From positions 1 through 39,791 of the forward strand of contig JAMPGZ010000025.1 of NCBI GenBank assembly GCA_023663655.1: a DNA stretch of 39,791 nt, read 5' to 3'. This DNA comes from Lachnospiraceae bacterium (lineage in GTDB: Bacteria > Bacteroidota > Bacteroidia > Bacteroidales > Muribaculaceae). Position 1 is the first letter of the stretch; every line of letters begins with the position of its first letter. Shown one piece after another: positions 14,857-23,655 of the stretch. The position numbers and the translations under genes are program-made. Below the pieces are notes generated by a model, which worked only from the letters and a program-made list of their open reading frames with translations, searched no databases and was not told the DNA's origin.

Positions 14857-15960
14857 ATGGCACTTCAATGTGGAATAGTAGGCTTGCCTAATGTCGGCAA
14901 GTCAACCCTCTTTAACTGTCTGTCCAACGCAAAGGCACAGTCAGCCAATTTCCCTTTTTGTACAATAGAGCCCAACGTCGGTGTCATCACCGTTCCCGAC
15001 GACCGCTTGAATAAACTGGTCGAGATGTGCCAGCCCAAGAGCGTGGTTCCGGCTACGGTAGAAATTGTAGATATCGCCGGACTTGTAAAAGGAGCAAGCA
15101 AAGGTGAAGGACTCGGCAACAAATTCCTTGCCAATATCCGCGAGACCGATGCTATTATCCATGTGCTGCGATGCTTCGATAATGACAATATCACTCATGT
15201 CGATGGCTCGGTCGATCCGGTAAGGGACAAGGAGATCATCGACTATGAATTGCAGCTAAAGGATCTTGAGACGGTCGAAGCAAGAATAGCCAAGACCCAG
15301 AAGCAAGCACAAACTGGAGGCGACAAGGCGGCAAAAATGCAGTATGAGGTGCTTTGCAAATTCAAGGAGGCTCTTGACCAGGGCAAACCGGCACGCTCGG
15401 TTTCTTTTGAAAGCGTCGATGAAAACAAATTTGCCAGAGATCTATTCTTGCTCACCGCCAAACCGGTGCTGTATGTGTGCAACGTCGACGACTCATCGGC
15501 AGTGAACGGCAACAAGTATGTTGAAGCTGTCCGCGAAGCTATCAAGGACGAAGGCGCGCAACTTCTTATAGTCGCCGCACAAACAGAAGCCGACATCGCT
15601 GAACTTGACACATGGGAAGAACGACAGGAATTCCTCAATGAGATAGGACTTGAGGAGTCGGGAGTGAGCCGCTTGATCCGCTCGGCTTACGCGCTGCTCG
15701 ACCTACAGACATACTTTACCGCAGGACCTGATGAAGTCAGAGCCTGGACCTTCATGAGAGGCAGCAAGGCTCCCCAATGCGCCGGAATAATCCACACTGA
15801 TTTCGAAAAAGGATTCATCCGCGCCGAAGTTATAAAATATGACGACTATGTGACTCTCGGTGGTGAAACCGGAGTCAAGGAAGCCGGAAAACTAAGCATA
15901 GAAGGCAAGGAATATGTGGTCAATGACGGCGACATCATGCACTTCCGTTTCAACGTATAA
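14857..15960 (+). CDS. ychF: Redox-regulated ATPase/GTPase YchF (Obg family)
   Basis: A 367-residue translation-associated P-loop NTPase of the Obg/YchF group, which prefers ATP and binds ribosomes. G1 is [12 protein letters not shown] (residues ~8-19) and the switch segment is [11 protein letters not shown]3 is [20 protein letters not shown]. The G4 position reads NVDD in place of NKxD, as expected for the ATP-preferring YchF branch. A coiled-coil insert lies around 130-175 ([17 protein letters not shown]), and the C-terminal TGS domain is [20 protein letters not shown]. Length matches the family (~363). It is transcribed from its own promoter overlapped by an inverted repeat and ends at a strong terminator. 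Confidence 0.97.
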   Translation: MALQCGIVGLPNVGKSTLFNCLSNAKAQSANFPFCTIEPNVGVITVPDDRLNKLVEMCQPKSVVPATVEIVDIAGLVKGASKGEGLGNKFLANIRETDAIIHVLRCFDNDNITHVDGSVDPVRDKEIIDYELQLKDLETVEARIAKTQKQAQTGGDKAAKMQYEVLCKFKEALDQGKPARSVSFESVDENKFARDLFLLTAKPVLYVCNVDDSSAVNGNKYVEAVREAIKDEGAQLLIVAAQTEADIAELDTWEERQEFLNEIGLEESGVSRLIRSAYALLDLQTYFTAGPDEVRAWTFMRGSKAPQCAGIIHTDFEKGFIRAEVIKYDDYVTLGGETGVKEAGKLSIEGKEYVVNDGDIMHFRFNV

Positions 15961-15982
15961 AATTATCTGATATACTTATGGC

Positions 15983-16014
15983 AAATGGGTCAAAAACTTT
16001 TTTGACCCATTTTT
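15983..16014 (+). terminator. Rho-independent terminator after ychF
   Basis: AAATGGGTCAAAAA (15983-15996) pairs with TTTTTGACCCATTT (15999-16012), followed by more T. The stem is nearly uninterrupted and lies just past the stop. Confidence 0.85.
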
Positions 16015-16044
16015 CGTTATATTATCAAAAACAACTATTTATTT

Positions 16045-17244
16045 ATGAACGGGAAATTGAATTTGTTCTTAGCAATTGCCCTTACCTATCCCTTGAGTCC
16101 GCAAGCCCAAGGGATTAGTGAGATTATAGATCAGCTCAAGAACACTCAGTGCTATACTGCCGATGTCAACTATCACATACTCATGTCGCTTCAGCCCGAT
16201 GTGGATTATAGCATCAAACTTGAGTCAATGACATCGCCTGCCGACACGCTATCGCCTTGCAACTATGTGATTGACTGGACCATGGCAACTCCGTCGGGAG
16301 AACAACATGGTTTCTCGGCGTACCATGCCGGGAATCTATATGATTTTCGTGGAGAGCGGCTTCTGGAATATCATTATGACTGGGATTCGATTCCGTTTTT
16401 CCCATCAGCTCCCAAAGGCACTCTCCCCGGCATACAGAAACGTGTGCAATTCTGCTCGCTACTTCCTCAATTCCTTGCAGAACAGCTTGAAGAAATATCC
16501 TCTGCCCCGAGTAAATATGATTACTCATTTCATCCCGACACCATAGTTAATGGAACCCGATGCTCCGCTATGGAAGGAGTCATGAGAATCAATGATGAAG
16601 TATGTAAAGAATATCTATATGCTTTTGACCCCAAAACGTCAATGCCCATATATTCCGAAATTGAAAATAATCCCGGGGCATTAGTGGAACAGACCATTAT
16701 AACCGAGTATTCCGGAACGGTCATCGGCAATGACTGCCCACCGGTTTCTGATGCAGCACTAATGAAACGCTACCCGCTTGTTTTTGAAAAATTCCGCGAG
16801 AGCAACTACGCGATTGAAAATATGCATGGACAGAAACTTCCGGGATTTTCATTGCCTACTACAACCGGAGAGCGCTATTCCCGCCGTTCAGGCGATCCGT
16901 TCCGCACTCTCACACTTGTTGTGCTCATTGATCCGAAATCAGGCTTTGCCTCACAAACTGTCGAAGAAATACGCAAGGCGACCGATATGCTGCCGGTAAA
17001 CGCTGATATTATATGGGCGTTCACGAGCAACAATGTTGATGAGATTGAAGAGATAGTCCCCGCTATACTTCCGGGGGAACATCTGTTGATGAGTGCCAAA
17101 TCACTTGCCCGCGACTGCGGAGTATCAGCTTATCCTGTCACGATAATCACTAAAGATGACGGCGTAGTGGCTGATGTGGTAATCGGATTCAACAATGATA
17201 TGTCGTCGATTGTTATACAAAAAGCGGCGGTTGCCGTAAAATAA
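16045..17244 (+). CDS. Secreted two-domain protein with degenerate thioredoxin-like C-terminal domain
   Basis: A 399-residue exported protein with a signal peptide (cleavage near PQAQG, residue ~22). Residues ~25-235 form a beta-rich domain reminiscent of LolA-like or outer-membrane lipoprotein-sorting folds (YTADVNYHILMSL, GFSAYHAGNLYDFRGERLLEYHYD). Residues ~265-399 look like a TlpA/AhpC-type thioredoxin fold (LPGFSLPTTTGERYS, RTLTLVVLIDPKSG, ISAYPVTIITKDDG-like GVSAYPVTIITKDDG). At the usual CxxC site the sequence reads DPKSGFAS, so no redox cysteines are present. It stands 23 bases upstream of tpx on the same strand, suggesting one transcript. A periplasmic, non-catalytic binding role is likelier than disulfide exchange. 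Confidence 0.7.
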   Translation: MNGKLNLFLAIALTYPLSPQAQGISEIIDQLKNTQCYTADVNYHILMSLQPDVDYSIKLESMTSPADTLSPCNYVIDWTMATPSGEQHGFSAYHAGNLYDFRGERLLEYHYDWDSIPFFPSAPKGTLPGIQKRVQFCSLLPQFLAEQLEEISSAPSKYDYSFHPDTIVNGTRCSAMEGVMRINDEVCKEYLYAFDPKTSMPIYSEIENNPGALVEQTIITEYSGTVIGNDCPPVSDAALMKRYPLVFEKFRESNYAIENMHGQKLPGFSLPTTTGERYSRRSGDPFRTLTLVVLIDPKSGFASQTVEEIRKATDMLPVNADIIWAFTSNNVDEIEEIVPAILPGEHLLMSAKSLARDCGVSAYPVTIITKDDGVVADVVIGFNNDMSSIVIQKAAVAVK

Positions 17245-17267
17245 TAACATTTTAAATTAAAAAACTT

Positions 17268-17765
17268 ATGGAAACTGTATATTTCAGCGGAAATGAATGC
17301 CACACCTATGGCTCTGTACCTGCCGTAGGCTCTTCGGCTCCTGAGTTCTCACTTGTAGATACCGACCTCAAGGAGCTGACTCTCGAAAGTTTTCCCGGTA
17401 AAAAAATCGTATTGAACATCTTCCCAAGCCTCGACACCCCTGTGTGCGCGATGGGAGTTCGTAAATTCAATCAGGAGGCATCCAAGAAAAAAGATGTCGC
17501 TGTGGTTTGCGTGTCAATGGACCTTCCTTTTGCAGCAAAAAGATTCTGCACACTTGAAGGCATCAATGATGTATATCCCGCCTCGGCATTCCGCTCACCG
17601 GAGTTTGCAAAGAACTACGGTGTCGAATTGGTCGATGGACCGTTGAAGGGATTGCTCGCCCGAGCAGTCATCATCATTGACGAAAACCACAAGGTCATCT
17701 ATCGAGAACTCGTCGATGAAATCACTCATGAACCGGATTACGAAGCAGCACTCAAGATGCTCTAA
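17268..17765 (+). CDS. tpx: Thiol peroxidase Tpx (atypical 2-Cys peroxiredoxin)
   Basis: A 165-residue peroxiredoxin that reduces hydrogen peroxide and organic hydroperoxides, recycled by thioredoxin. The peroxidatic Cys60 lies in FPSLDTPVCAMGVRKFN, and the resolving Cys94 in DLPFAAKRFC. Both match Escherichia coli Tpx Cys61 and Cys95 in position and context. It has no signal peptide, so it is cytoplasmic. The start follows the degenerate thioredoxin-fold gene by 23 bases. Its stop codon overlaps the stop of the convergent cupin gene by four bases, leaving no room for a conventional terminator between them. A thioredoxin gene is present elsewhere in the window (34812-35108). Confidence 0.95.
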   Translation: METVYFSGNECHTYGSVPAVGSSAPEFSLVDTDLKELTLESFPGKKIVLNIFPSLDTPVCAMGVRKFNQEASKKKDVAVVCVSMDLPFAAKRFCTLEGINDVYPASAFRSPEFAKNYGVELVDGPLKGLLARAVIIIDENHKVIYRELVDEITHEPDYEAALKML

Positions 17766-18184
17766 TTTTCCGATTTAGAATCTAAAAAATCTTCGTAGAG
17801 GCGGATATAGTCCGCCTCTATGTATTTATCGGAGGCAAGCACAAGACACACTGCTCCTGAGGAAAAATCATCAAGTGTGCGCCATATCCCGGGAACGATA
17901 TGCAGCCCCTTATTGGAGCGGTTGAGCATATATGACCGCTTCTCTTTCCCATCGTCAAGAGTGACAGTAAAGCTGCCGCTCACGGCAACAATCATCTCAT
18001 GCAGTTCCCGATGGGAATGTCCACCTCGGCTCTCTCCTCCGGGCACATCATAGAGATAATACACCCGCTTTACATCAAATGGCATATTTCTACCGTTCTC
18101 ACATACGGTCAGGTTACCTCTGCGTTGATGGTTGACAGTGTCAAGATTCAGAACTCGACAGTCATCTAATGTCGCTTGTTTCAT
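17762..18184 (-). CDS. fdtA: FdtA-like dTDP-4-oxo-6-deoxyhexose 3,4-ketoisomerase (cupin)
   Basis: A 140-residue single-domain cupin closely resembling FdtA/QdtA enzymes. These move the keto group of dTDP-4-keto-6-deoxyglucose from C4 to C3 before amination. Diagnostic segments are [21 protein letters not shown] (His56 and His58 form the catalytic HxH pair), [36 protein letters not shown] and [11 protein letters not shown]. Its start overlaps the aminotransferase stop by four bases (ATGA), so the two are coupled. The product sugar is probably a 3-amino-3,6-dideoxyhexose (Fuc3N or Qui3N type) for a surface glycan. Fuc and Qui cannot be told apart by eye. Confidence 0.88.
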   Translation of the reverse strand: MKQATLDDCRVLNLDTVNHQRRGNLTVCENGRNMPFDVKRVYYLYDVPGGESRGGHSHRELHEMIVAVSGSFTVTLDDGKEKRSYMLNRSNKGLHIVPGIWRTLDDFSSGAVCLVLASDKYIEADYIRLYEDFLDSKSEN

Positions 18185-19299
18185 GATCGTTTTAGGCTAA
18201 ATTTGTTTATAATGCCCGCTATCTCTGCGGCATCTTTGGGCGAAGTACACGCCGGGCTTATGGGAAGGCTCACCACTTCTGCCGCAATTTTCTCAGCTAT
18301 AGGAAGAGACAACTCCCTCATTGAACTATAACATTTTTGATGATGAATGGCTGTAGGGTAATGGATAGCCGAACCCACTCCATTAGCATCAAGATAGGCA
18401 CGAAATCGTTCACGGTCGGCAACCCTGACCACATATTGATGATAGGTGTGCCAGCCCCGTCCTGCCGATGGCAATATAACCTCAGGGTTCACAATCTCAC
18501 GGTTATATATGTCAGCTAACCGACGGCGCCCTTCATTCTCTTCATCAATATAATTAAGTTTATATGACAGCATAGCCGCCTGAATAGAATCAAGCCTGCT
18601 GTTCACTCCTTGATACACATTATCATATTGTTTCAGGCTTCCATAATTTCCAAGTGCCCTGACCGCATCGGCGAGGCATGAATCACTTGTCGTAACAGCT
18701 CCGGCATCTCCAAGAGCTCCAAGATTCTTGGTGGGATAAAAGCTGAATGCCGCCGCATCGCCCATATTACCTGTGAGTAAACCTTCGGCTCTCGCCCCTA
18801 TTGCCTGAGCATTGTCTTCGATGATTTTCAGTCCATGCTTGCGGGCAATCTCTTTCATTTTTTCAGAATATGCCGGCAGTCCGTAGAGATGCACCGTCAG
18901 TATTGCCTTTGTACGGGGAGTTATGTGATGTTCAATCCTGGATTCGTCAATATTATATGTTGCTATGTCAGGCTCTACCAATACCGGAGTCAGCCTGTTG
19001 TCAGTTATGGCGAGGACTGTGGCTATATAAGTATTGGAAGGCACTATAATCTCGTCATGGTCACTCAATACTCCGAGTTCCTTGTAGGCTCTCAAAATAA
19101 GCCGGAGGGCATCAAGCCCGTTGCCCACGCCGACACAATGCTTTGCTCCGGTGTATGATGCCAACCGTTCTTCAAATAGCTTCACTTCATTACCGCCCAC
19201 GTAACATCCGCCATCAATGATGCGGCAGCAAATACGTTTCAGCTCATCGGCGTAACGACGGTTGACAATGCCTAAATCAAGAAATGGATATTTTTTCAT
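18181..19299 (-). CDS. fdtB: DegT/DnrJ/EryC1/StrS-family sugar aminotransferase (FdtB-like)
   Basis: A 372-residue PLP-dependent enzyme expected to aminate the 3-keto sugar nucleotide made by the FdtA-like cupin, using glutamate. The internal-aldimine Lys191 sits in [16 protein letters not shown]. Asp162 and Gln165 ([11 protein letters not shown]) hold the PLP ring, and the PLP-phosphate segment is [10 protein letters not shown] (~57-67). Length is normal for the family. It lies between two cupin genes: it overlaps the upstream one by 23 bases and the downstream one by four. An N-acetyltransferase (FdtC/QdtC) that would complete an acylated sugar is not in the window, nor are rmlA/rmlB. Confidence 0.92.
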   Translation of the reverse strand: MKKYPFLDLGIVNRRYADELKRICCRIIDGGCYVGGNEVKLFEERLASYTGAKHCVGVGNGLDALRLILRAYKELGVLSDHDEIIVPSNTYIATVLAITDNRLTPVLVEPDIATYNIDESRIEHHITPRTKAILTVHLYGLPAYSEKMKEIARKHGLKIIEDNAQAIGARAEGLLTGNMGDAAAFSFYPTKNLGALGDAGAVTTSDSCLADAVRALGNYGSLKQYDNVYQGVNSRLDSIQAAMLSYKLNYIDEENEGRRRLADIYNREIVNPEVILPSAGRGWHTYHQYVVRVADRERFRAYLDANGVGSAIHYPTAIHHQKCYSSMRELSLPIAEKIAAEVVSLPISPACTSPKDAAEIAGIINKFSLKRS

Positions 19300-19690
19300 T
19301 TTGAAATATAGCGTAATCCCTTATATAATCGCTCTCATCATAATTAGTGGACGAGAGCACCAGTGCTACTGAATTGGTGGAAAAATTATCAATCACCCTC
19401 CATATCATTTTAGGCACATACAATCCGTAATAAGAACGGCATAAATGATAACGGCGCTGCTTCTCTCCATCATCAAGCACAACATCAAATGAACCGGACA
19501 AGGCGACAATGACCTCTTCCTGCTGACGGAAAGCGTGACCCTTGCGGGAATTGCCGCCAGCAACGTCATAAATCCAATAGGTCCGTTTAAGTTCAAACGG
19601 CAATATGTCAGGAGCTTGAATAAAAGAAAGGTTGCCTCGGGCATCCTCTATCTTAGGAAGCTCTATGAGCTTTATTTCATCAAGTTTCAT
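19277..19690 (-). CDS. Second FdtA-like cupin, altered active-site histidine
   Basis: A 137-residue paralogue of the FdtA-type ketoisomerase family, first gene of the cassette. Shared blocks are [59 protein letters not shown] and ESDYIRDY. Where the other copy and characterised FdtA have His-x-His, this one has His52-Ala-Phe54. The first histidine is kept and the second replaced by Phe. In my recollection HAY/HAF variants are common among Bacteroidota WxcM-like proteins. A different regiochemistry, a structural partner role, or loss of activity are all possible. It overlaps the aminotransferase start by 23 bases. Confidence 0.85.
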   Translation of the reverse strand: MKLDEIKLIELPKIEDARGNLSFIQAPDILPFELKRTYWIYDVAGGNSRKGHAFRQQEEVIVALSGSFDVVLDDGEKQRRYHLCRSYYGLYVPKMIWRVIDNFSTNSVALVLSSTNYDESDYIRDYAIFQNEKISIS

Positions 19691-19765
19691 TTATCATGGT
19701 TTATGAGATATACTCTAATTTCATGCAATTTACACTTTTTTATCCATATTGCCGCAATTATTCTC

Positions 19766-19806
19766 AACAAAAAAGCTGCTCCCTTTTAAGGAAGCAGCTT
19801 TTTTTA
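19766..19806 (-). terminator. Terminator of the 61-residue basic protein gene (works in both orientations)
   Basis: AGCTGCT-c-CCTT (19774-19785) pairs with AAGG-a-AGCAGCT (19788-19799). It is flanked by an A-run on the left and a T-run on the right, so it could end transcription on either strand. It separates the small gene from the sugar cassette. Confidence 0.7.
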
Positions 19807-19828
19807 GTTTAAATACTAAACCCACGAA

Positions 19829-20014
19829 CTAACACAAGCCCTTGTCTTGACCGTGTTTAAGGACAGCCTCACAAATAAATTCAGTGATACTGTCCACTTG
19901 TTCGAGCACCGCGTGAACTCTTGCCGGAGCGTTAAATCCATAGCGCTTCACGGTAGATTTTTTTCGGCCTGCACCGGGACGGCGACCGCCTCTTTTTTTT
20001 GTAATTTCCTCCAT
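19829..20014 (-). CDS. Small basic protein, possible ribbon-helix-helix DNA-binding type
   Basis: A 61-residue protein with a strongly basic, glycine-rich start (KKRGGRRPGAGRKK). A short strand-like segment (VKRYGFNAP) and two helical stretches (ARVHAVLEQVD, ITEFICEAVLKHG) follow. The RRPGAGRKK tail and strand-helix-helix plan resemble small Bacteroidota regulators or MobC/plasmid-type accessory proteins. I cannot assign a family. It has its own terminator immediately downstream and is not part of the adjacent sugar operon. The upstream gap is very AT-rich. If real, a nucleic-acid-binding role is the simplest reading. Confidence 0.55.
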   Translation of the reverse strand: MEEITKKRGGRRPGAGRKKSTVKRYGFNAPARVHAVLEQVDSITEFICEAVLKHGQDKGLC

Positions 20015-20280
20015 AATTCGCCTAAACTAAGCACAAAAATATTAATAATACGCTTGGGAATACATTTCCCCAAAAACTGATTGCAAATCTACAAAAAAAA
20101 TCATCTTTTTCATTAGAATTTAATGTTTTTTTGCCTACTTTCATCTAAAAATCATGATTTTATAAGTTCGTAATCATCTCTTTCTCAAATATCATACGAT
20201 TTTTGATGCCTGAAATTTAAGAATTTCACAAAAACAGCCTGCCTTATAACTCACGTTAATTAAAACACACGGGTACCTGC
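20015..20280. other. AT-rich spacer with no recognised gene
   Basis: The stretch is A/T-rich, with homopolymer runs and no notable hairpin or open frame. It presumably holds the promoter of the 61-residue protein gene, although no exact TAnnTTTG was found. Confidence 0.45.
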
Positions 20281-20316
20281 AAAAAAAATGGATTGCGCCA
20301 AGTGACGCAACCCATT
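20281..20316 (-). terminator. Terminator of the rhomboid-to-peptidase run
   Basis: On the minus strand AATGGGTTGCG pairs with CGCAATCCATT (one internal mismatch), followed by at least seven T (20281-20288 on the plus strand are A). It lies 24 bases past the M3 peptidase stop. Confidence 0.85.
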
Positions 20317-20339
20317 CATAACTTATAGATGAAAGCGGA

Positions 20340-22490
20340 TCAGTCGATGAGACCACGGTTACGCAGAAGCGCGTCGGCTGACGGCTGCTTGCCACGGAAT
20401 TTCACATAGAGTTCCATCGGATCCTCGCTGCCACCCATTTCAAGAACATTCTCGCGGAATGACTTTGCTGTCTCAGGATCAAATATACCCTTTTCCTTAA
20501 ACAACTCGAAGCCGTCGGTATCGAGCACTTCAGCCCAAAGGTAAGTGTAATAGCCCGAAGCATATCCGTCGCTACCGAAAATGTGCTTGAAGTAAGGACT
20601 GCGATAACGATAGGTCAATTCCTTAGGCATACCGAGTTTATCGGCTACAGCCTTTTCAAAACCTTCCACATCAACATTGTCGGTATCCATGAGCTTGCCC
20701 CATTCGAGGTCGAGGAGAGCTGCTCCGGCAAGTTCGGTAGTGCGGAATCCCTGATTGTGCTTTGACGCACGGTTGAGTTTCGCGATCAATTCATCAGGAA
20801 TTGTTTCGCCTGTCTCCGAGCTGCGGGCATAAGTCTTCAGCAATTCCGGTTCAAATGCCCAGTGTTCATGAATCTGAGACGGAAGCTCTACGAAATCGCG
20901 GTCAACATTGGTTCCTGCCTGGCTCTTGTATTTAGCTCTTGAGAGCATACCGTGAAGTCCGTGTCCGAATTCATGGAACATGGTCTCAACTTCGTCAATT
21001 GACAGCAAGCATGGGCTGTCGGCTGTGGGATGTGTGAAGTTGCACACATTGAAGATTACGGGGCGTTCGATCTTTATCTCGCCACCCTTTTCGGCATTGA
21101 TATTCTCAACCACGCCTGAACCCTTGAACTCGCTCATCCAAGCGCCTTGACGTTTAGACGGACGGCTGTAGTAGTCGGTCATGAACACGGCGACATGATT
21201 GCCTTCGGCATCTTTCACTTCATACACATTAACCTCAGGATCATACTTTGGAGCATCGGGCAGTTCAGTGAATGTGACGCCATACAAGCGGTTAGCCATC
21301 TCAAAGATACCTTTGCGCACGCTGTCCACATGGAAATAGCGGCTTACTTCATCAGGATTGATGTCATACTTAGCCTTACGTACCTTTTCGTTGAAATAGT
21401 AGTAATCCCATGGAGCTATCTCGAAAGTATTGCCCTCAGAATTGCTCAAAGCCTGCATTTCGGCAACTTCCTCGCCCACTTTCTTAACTGCCGGCTTCCA
21501 GATCTGCATCAACAGATTCTCAGCATTAGCCACATTCTTAGCCATAACGGCATCGGTCATGTAAGCGGCATAGTTTTCAAAACCGAGAAGAGAAGCCTTC
21601 TTAGCGCGCTCTTTAAGTATATCGGCAATCACAGGATAGTTATTATACTCGCCGGAAGAAGCCAAGGTAGTATATCCTTTATACATGGTTTCGCGCAGAT
21701 TACGGTCATCGGCATAGGTCAACACCGGCAGACGGCTGGGAGCATGGAGGGTGAACACCCATTGTCCCTCTCTTCCGCTATTGGCGGCTGTCTCTGCGGC
21801 AAGAGCAACACAAGTAGAAGGAATACCGCTTAATTGAGCTGAATCGCTGACAACAATCTCAAACGCATTTGTTGCAGAAAGAAGATTCTTGTTAAACTTC
21901 AGATAGAGGTCGGAAAGATTGGAGTTCACCTTTTTCAATTCCTCTTTTGCAGCATCGTCAAGCAACGCGCCGTTGCGCACGAATCCCTTGTAGCTTTTTT
22001 CCACAAGAAGACGCTGAGCTGTGGTATAATCGACGCTGTCGCGATTGTCATAGAGATACTTCACACGCTCAAAGAGTTTCGGGTTCATCGACACTTCATC
22101 GCTATGCACTGACAGCAGTGAATAGAACTCGCTGCCTATCTCCTGCATCTCGGGGCTTGAGTTGGATTCATCAAGATTGGCAAACACGGCTACTGTGCGG
22201 TCAAGGATGGGGCTGCTCTCTTCAAGAGCCAGAATGGTGTTCTCGAATGTAGGGGTTTCCTGATTGTTCACGATAGCCTCTACGTTGGCTTTCTGCTCCT
22301 CAATACCGGCTTTCAATGCAGGCAAATAATCGGAGTACTCAATCTGATCAAATGGAGGAATCTCAAACGGAGTTGTGTAAGTCTCCAAAAATGGATTTTT
22401 GTGTTCTTGTGACATCTTACAAGAATAAAGTGCCGACCCGCATATCAATGCGGCAGCGGCAACGGTTAACGGTAATTTGTTTTTTCTCAT
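20340..22490 (-). CDS. dcp: M3-family zinc metallopeptidase, peptidyl-dipeptidase Dcp-like lipoprotein
   Basis: A 716-residue oligopeptidase that would remove dipeptides from, or cut, short peptides. The zinc site is HEFGH (506-510) in ETMFHEFGHGLHGMLS, with the third ligand expected downstream as in all M3 enzymes. The C-terminal SPYFKHIFGSDGYASGYYTYLWAEVLDTD block is characteristic of Dcp. Unlike cytoplasmic Escherichia coli Dcp it begins with a lipoprotein signal (LYSC, Cys24), placing it in the periplasm or at the outer membrane. There it could supply dipeptides from imported peptides. It is last in a minus-strand run with two rhomboids and an EEP-fold protein, 31 bases after the latter, and has its own terminator. 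Confidence 0.93.
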   Translation of the reverse strand: MRKNKLPLTVAAAALICGSALYSCKMSQEHKNPFLETYTTPFEIPPFDQIEYSDYLPALKAGIEEQKANVEAIVNNQETPTFENTILALEESSPILDRTVAVFANLDESNSSPEMQEIGSEFYSLLSVHSDEVSMNPKLFERVKYLYDNRDSVDYTTAQRLLVEKSYKGFVRNGALLDDAAKEELKKVNSNLSDLYLKFNKNLLSATNAFEIVVSDSAQLSGIPSTCVALAAETAANSGREGQWVFTLHAPSRLPVLTYADDRNLRETMYKGYTTLASSGEYNNYPVIADILKERAKKASLLGFENYAAYMTDAVMAKNVANAENLLMQIWKPAVKKVGEEVAEMQALSNSEGNTFEIAPWDYYYFNEKVRKAKYDINPDEVSRYFHVDSVRKGIFEMANRLYGVTFTELPDAPKYDPEVNVYEVKDAEGNHVAVFMTDYYSRPSKRQGAWMSEFKGSGVVENINAEKGGEIKIERPVIFNVCNFTHPTADSPCLLSIDEVETMFHEFGHGLHGMLSRAKYKSQAGTNVDRDFVELPSQIHEHWAFEPELLKTYARSSETGETIPDELIAKLNRASKHNQGFRTTELAGAALLDLEWGKLMDTDNVDVEGFEKAVADKLGMPKELTYRYRSPYFKHIFGSDGYASGYYTYLWAEVLDTDGFELFKEKGIFDPETAKSFRENVLEMGGSEDPMELYVKFRGKQPSADALLRNRGLID

Positions 22491-22521
22491 ATAATTAATG
22501 ATTGGTAATGTTGTTTTATAC

Positions 22522-23655
22522 TTATTTTTGACCTGAATCCCACACGAAAGTAGCTTTCAGCGGATAGTGGTCGGAACTTTTCAGATTGCCGCGTTTTATA
22601 CGCACCGCCCTCATGTCTCCACGATAAAATATGTGGTCTATCCTGAAGTAAAAGCGATTGTCATTATATGTGACCATCGGTCCGAAGGCACATGAATTAT
22701 AGGCATCTTTAAGTCCGGCATTGATCATGGTTCGGTAAGCGTAACTTCCGGGCACATCATTGAAGTCCCCCATAAGGATCACATTGTCGGTAGCGTCGGC
22801 AAGGAACCGGCTTATGCTGTCGGCTTGCTCCGCCCTTATTTTAAACGCCTCCAGAAGTTTCGGTATAATATTATGTTTAGCCTGACTCAGTTCATTGCGG
22901 GTTGGCTTTGATTCCTTGTCGGTCAATTCCCGGTACAGAGCCTTGTCGTCGGGAGTAAGCCCGAGCGACTGCAAGTGGCAATTCACTATCGTGACCTCCC
23001 TTCCTTCTATCTCAGCTGCATAGGCGGTATATTGCCCCGAGCCCCAATCAGGCGATGATGGAACCTCAAGAAGCCGCACGGGAAAGCGTGACAAAATCAT
23101 CTCACCGGCACGGTTGGGCATATCTATATAATAAGGATACAGCGATTTTAAGGAATCTTGCTGAGATTTGTTGCAGAAAGACTGTCTACCCAACAATGGG
23201 AATGCTTCTTGAAGACACACGATGTCCGATGCCTGGGATATGATGTAGCTTATCGTCCGATTCCCCCATGACGGCGACTCTCCCTGATGGTCGGTAAAGT
23301 TAAACACATTGTAGGTCATGACTGTGAATGATGTCTTCTTCTCCTCGCGCGAAACCGAAGGCTTTAGAATGTGCATCGGAAAATTATTCACCAATGGATT
23401 TATGCATATCAGCATCACGGCTATTGACAGCCACAGCAGTCGGCGGCGCGAAACGATAAGATTGACCAACAGCAGCACAAATGAGGCTGAAATCCAAAAT
23501 GGGAATGTCATGTTTATAATCTGCCCCAACGGAAATGCAACCGGATTGACCGAACCAATGTAGGCGGATACAACGGTGCATACAGCGACAAAAATATTTG
23601 CCGGAAACCACACCACCATAAAGATTCCTTTCAATGCACGTCCTATTCCCATCAC
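22522..23655 (-). CDS. Membrane-anchored endonuclease/exonuclease/phosphatase-fold protein
   Basis: A 377-residue protein with three predicted N-terminal transmembrane helices (residues ~10-95) and a C-terminal EEP domain. The motifs, in order, are MTYNVFNF, CLQEAF (catalytic Glu), VNCHLQS, GDFNDVPGS (Asp/Asn) and SDHYPLKATF (Asp-His pair). All catalytic positions of the Mg-dependent EEP superfamily are kept, so it should cleave a phosphoester. Substrates of such membrane-bound members are unknown; nucleic acid, phospholipid or a phosphorylated glycan are all possible. The catalytic domain probably faces the periplasm, given an odd helix count with the N-terminus inside. Its start overlaps the upstream rhomboid stop by four bases. 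Confidence 0.88.
   Translation of the reverse strand: MMGIGRALKGIFMVVWFPANIFVAVCTVVSAYIGSVNPVAFPLGQIINMTFPFWISASFVLLLVNLIVSRRRLLWLSIAVMLICINPLVNNFPMHILKPSVSREEKKTSFTVMTYNVFNFTDHQGESPSWGNRTISYIISQASDIVCLQEAFPLLGRQSFCNKSQQDSLKSLYPYYIDMPNRAGEMILSRFPVRLLEVPSSPDWGSGQYTAYAAEIEGREVTIVNCHLQSLGLTPDDKALYRELTDKESKPTRNELSQAKHNIIPKLLEAFKIRAEQADSISRFLADATDNVILMGDFNDVPGSYAYRTMINAGLKDAYNSCAFGPMVTYNDNRFYFRIDHIFYRGDMRAVRIKRGNLKSSDHYPLKATFVWDSGQK

Noticed and set aside
21147-21833. Long antisense frames opposite the M3 peptidase, rhomboid and feoB genes (also 24403-24963 and 37448-38086)
   Set aside because: They mirror codon structure of well-supported genes on the other strand and contain no domain-like sequence.
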